From a virus: a DNA stretch of 64,000 nt. The stretch covers positions 21,622-85,621 of the IMG/VR virus record IMGVR_UViG_3300045922_000122; one strand, given 5' to 3'. Positions 63,451-64,000 of the stretch are shown here, piece by piece. The notes under the pieces are model-generated. The model was not told the origin of the DNA. It did no database searches and saw nothing but the letters and a program-made list of their open reading frames with translations. Position numbers and translations under genes: made by a program. Within the stretch, counting starts at the first letter, position 1, and each line of letters opens with the position of its first letter.

Positions 63451-63470
63451 TTATTGTACTCTGATTACAA
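63451..63470 (-). promoter_or_regulatory. Operator-like 20-mer, copy 1 (next to RepL-like promoter)
   Basis: Reads TTGTAATCAGAGTACAATAA on the minus strand. It immediately follows a putative -7 box (TACCTTTG, 63471-63478), so it would cover the transcription start of the RepL-like gene. 19 of 20 bases match the inverted copy at 63633-63652. Confidence 0.65.
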
Positions 63471-63478
63471 CAAAGGTA
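63471..63478 (-). promoter_or_regulatory. Putative -7 box of RepL-like gene (TACCTTTG)
   Basis: Matches TAnnTTTG on the minus strand, 35 bases upstream of the ATG at 63436. No clear TTG is found 20 bases upstream, so the -33 part is uncertain. Confidence 0.45.
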
Positions 63479-63632
63479 ACCAAATTACAATAACTTTTGT
63501 ATTATTTTCTATTAACATTACTATAACTCATTATAAATCAAATACTTAAAAATTTATTTGTTTATTTCTAAAATTTTATTATCTTACGACCCTGAAAAAT
63601 TCAAAATAGTTGTAATCTGAATCCGTACTGAA

Positions 63633-63652
63633 TTGTAACCAGAGTACAATAA
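63633..63652 (+). promoter_or_regulatory. Operator-like 20-mer, copy 2 (inverted)
   Basis: TTGTAACCAGAGTACAATAA, in opposite orientation to copy 1. A partial copy, TTGTAATCTGA at 63610, lies 23 bases upstream in the same direction, giving an iteron-like direct repeat. Confidence 0.65.
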
Positions 63653-63670
63653 GGACACCCTCTCAAGCCC

Positions 63671-63708
63671 AGTAAAATCTCAAAAGTTGCAATTTTTGAC
63701 CTTTTACT
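63671..63708. other. 13-bp imperfect hairpin in control region
   Basis: AGTAAAA (63671-63677) pairs with TTTTACT (63702-63708), and inside a 2x2 internal loop TCAAAA (63680-63685) pairs with TTTTGA (63694-63699), leaving the loop GTTGCAAT. No T tract follows on either side, so it is not a classic terminator; an origin or RNA structure is possible. Confidence 0.6.
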
Positions 63709-63845
63709 AAGTAGCTGACCCCGCCTCAAGGCTGGATGCAGTATTATATACAGAACTTACTGGTAGTACATACTGGTTAATTCTCTGGAAATAACTAAAT
63801 TAACTTTTTTAAAATCCTATTGGCAAAACAAAAGCTGCAATTTTA

Positions 63846-63872
63846 TGCCGATAGAGAAGAATGAAAGCTGGT
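63846..63872 (+). repeat. Dispersed TGCCGATA-type motif, copy in control region
   Basis: TGCCGATAGAG followed by ATGAAAGCTGGT. This is the only copy outside a gene, so it may show the motif's real context. Confidence 0.4.
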
Positions 63873-64000
63873 CGGTCAAATCAGCTAATAACGTTCTTAT
63901 TAAATCATGATAGACAATGTCTGGTTGATGATAATGCGATTTTTATTTTTTTTTTTTTAATTTTACAAAGTTTGGGTATGATAAAAAAGGTGTAACAACT

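Larger units (their letters stand above)
63437..64000. other. Non-coding control or origin region (564 bases)
   Basis: No convincing gene: the longest frames are short and A+T-poor relative to coding genes. It holds two inverted 20-mers, a direct TTGTAA repeat 23 bases apart (63610 and 63633), a 13-bp hairpin, TACTGGT twice near 63755-63775, a TGCCGATA motif copy and a 13-base T tract ending at 63958. Because minus-strand genes start here and the plus-strand block lies on the other side of the circle, this is probably the divergent promoter or replication origin. Confidence 0.6.

Noticed and set aside
63858-63960. Intrinsic terminator at the T tract
   Set aside because: T tract is strong, but the hairpin before it is only a 4-bp AGAC/GTCT stem with weak flanks, too little for a confident call.
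1-64000. Integrase, attachment sites, insertion sequences or diversity-generating retroelement
   Set aside because: No recombinase, transposase or reverse transcriptase motifs seen in any of the frames; no terminal inverted repeats recognised.

Overview
This window is most likely a large piece of a crAss-like podovirus genome (Crassvirales), infecting a Bacteroidetes host. Four things point there: a very AT-rich genome; two oppositely oriented gene blocks; a late cluster with the crAss order of TerL, portal, putative scaffold, major capsid protein, small virion genes, an IHF-fold-like protein, a tail protein, a long muzzle-type protein and giant internal proteins; and Bacteroidetes-type -7 boxes (TAnnTTTG) in front of some genes. 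A giant protein carries the DFDFD metal-binding motif of crAss virion RNA polymerases. No search could be run, so family names rest on motifs, size and gene order.

Layout. (1) 1-8585, plus strand: family A DNA polymerase (5' end outside the window), about ten small unknown genes, a reading frame interrupted by two TAA codons, a zinc-ribbon protein, uracil-DNA glycosylase, an acyl-carrier-protein-like protein without the usual serine, and a MazG/PRA-PH-type pyrophosphohydrolase. (2) 8586-8635: a long hairpin between the convergent blocks. (3) 8621-36511, minus strand: the internal-protein module, with a 1665-aa protein (PD-(D/E)XK-like motif), a 131-aa and a 766-aa polyvalent-type protein, a 5323-aa polyprotein (RNA polymerase motif, two zincin motifs, Cys/His motif, ADP-ribosyltransferase-like end), and three probable cargo or ejection proteins. 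(4) 36514-42916: tail and connector proteins. (5) 42913-45192: a lysis cassette with a spanin-like overlapping pair, a Cys/His endolysin and membrane proteins. (6) 45161-50246: adhesion and decoration proteins, including a LamG-like and a collagen-like protein. (7) 50248-60956: capsid, portal and terminase genes, a tRNA-like element and a strong terminator behind the capsid gene. (8) 61027-63436: small early-type genes ending with a J-domain protein and a RepL-like winged-helix protein. (9) 63437-64000: non-coding, with inverted operator-like 20-mers, a hairpin and a T tract, probably the control or origin region from which the two blocks diverge.

How it works together. TerL and portal package DNA into a capsid. 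The large proteins of 8.6-36 kb are probably carried in the virion and ejected; the polymerase motif protein would then transcribe early genes. The plus-strand block replicates and edits DNA. The lysis cassette and tail genes differ in base composition from their surroundings, as expected for exchangeable modules.
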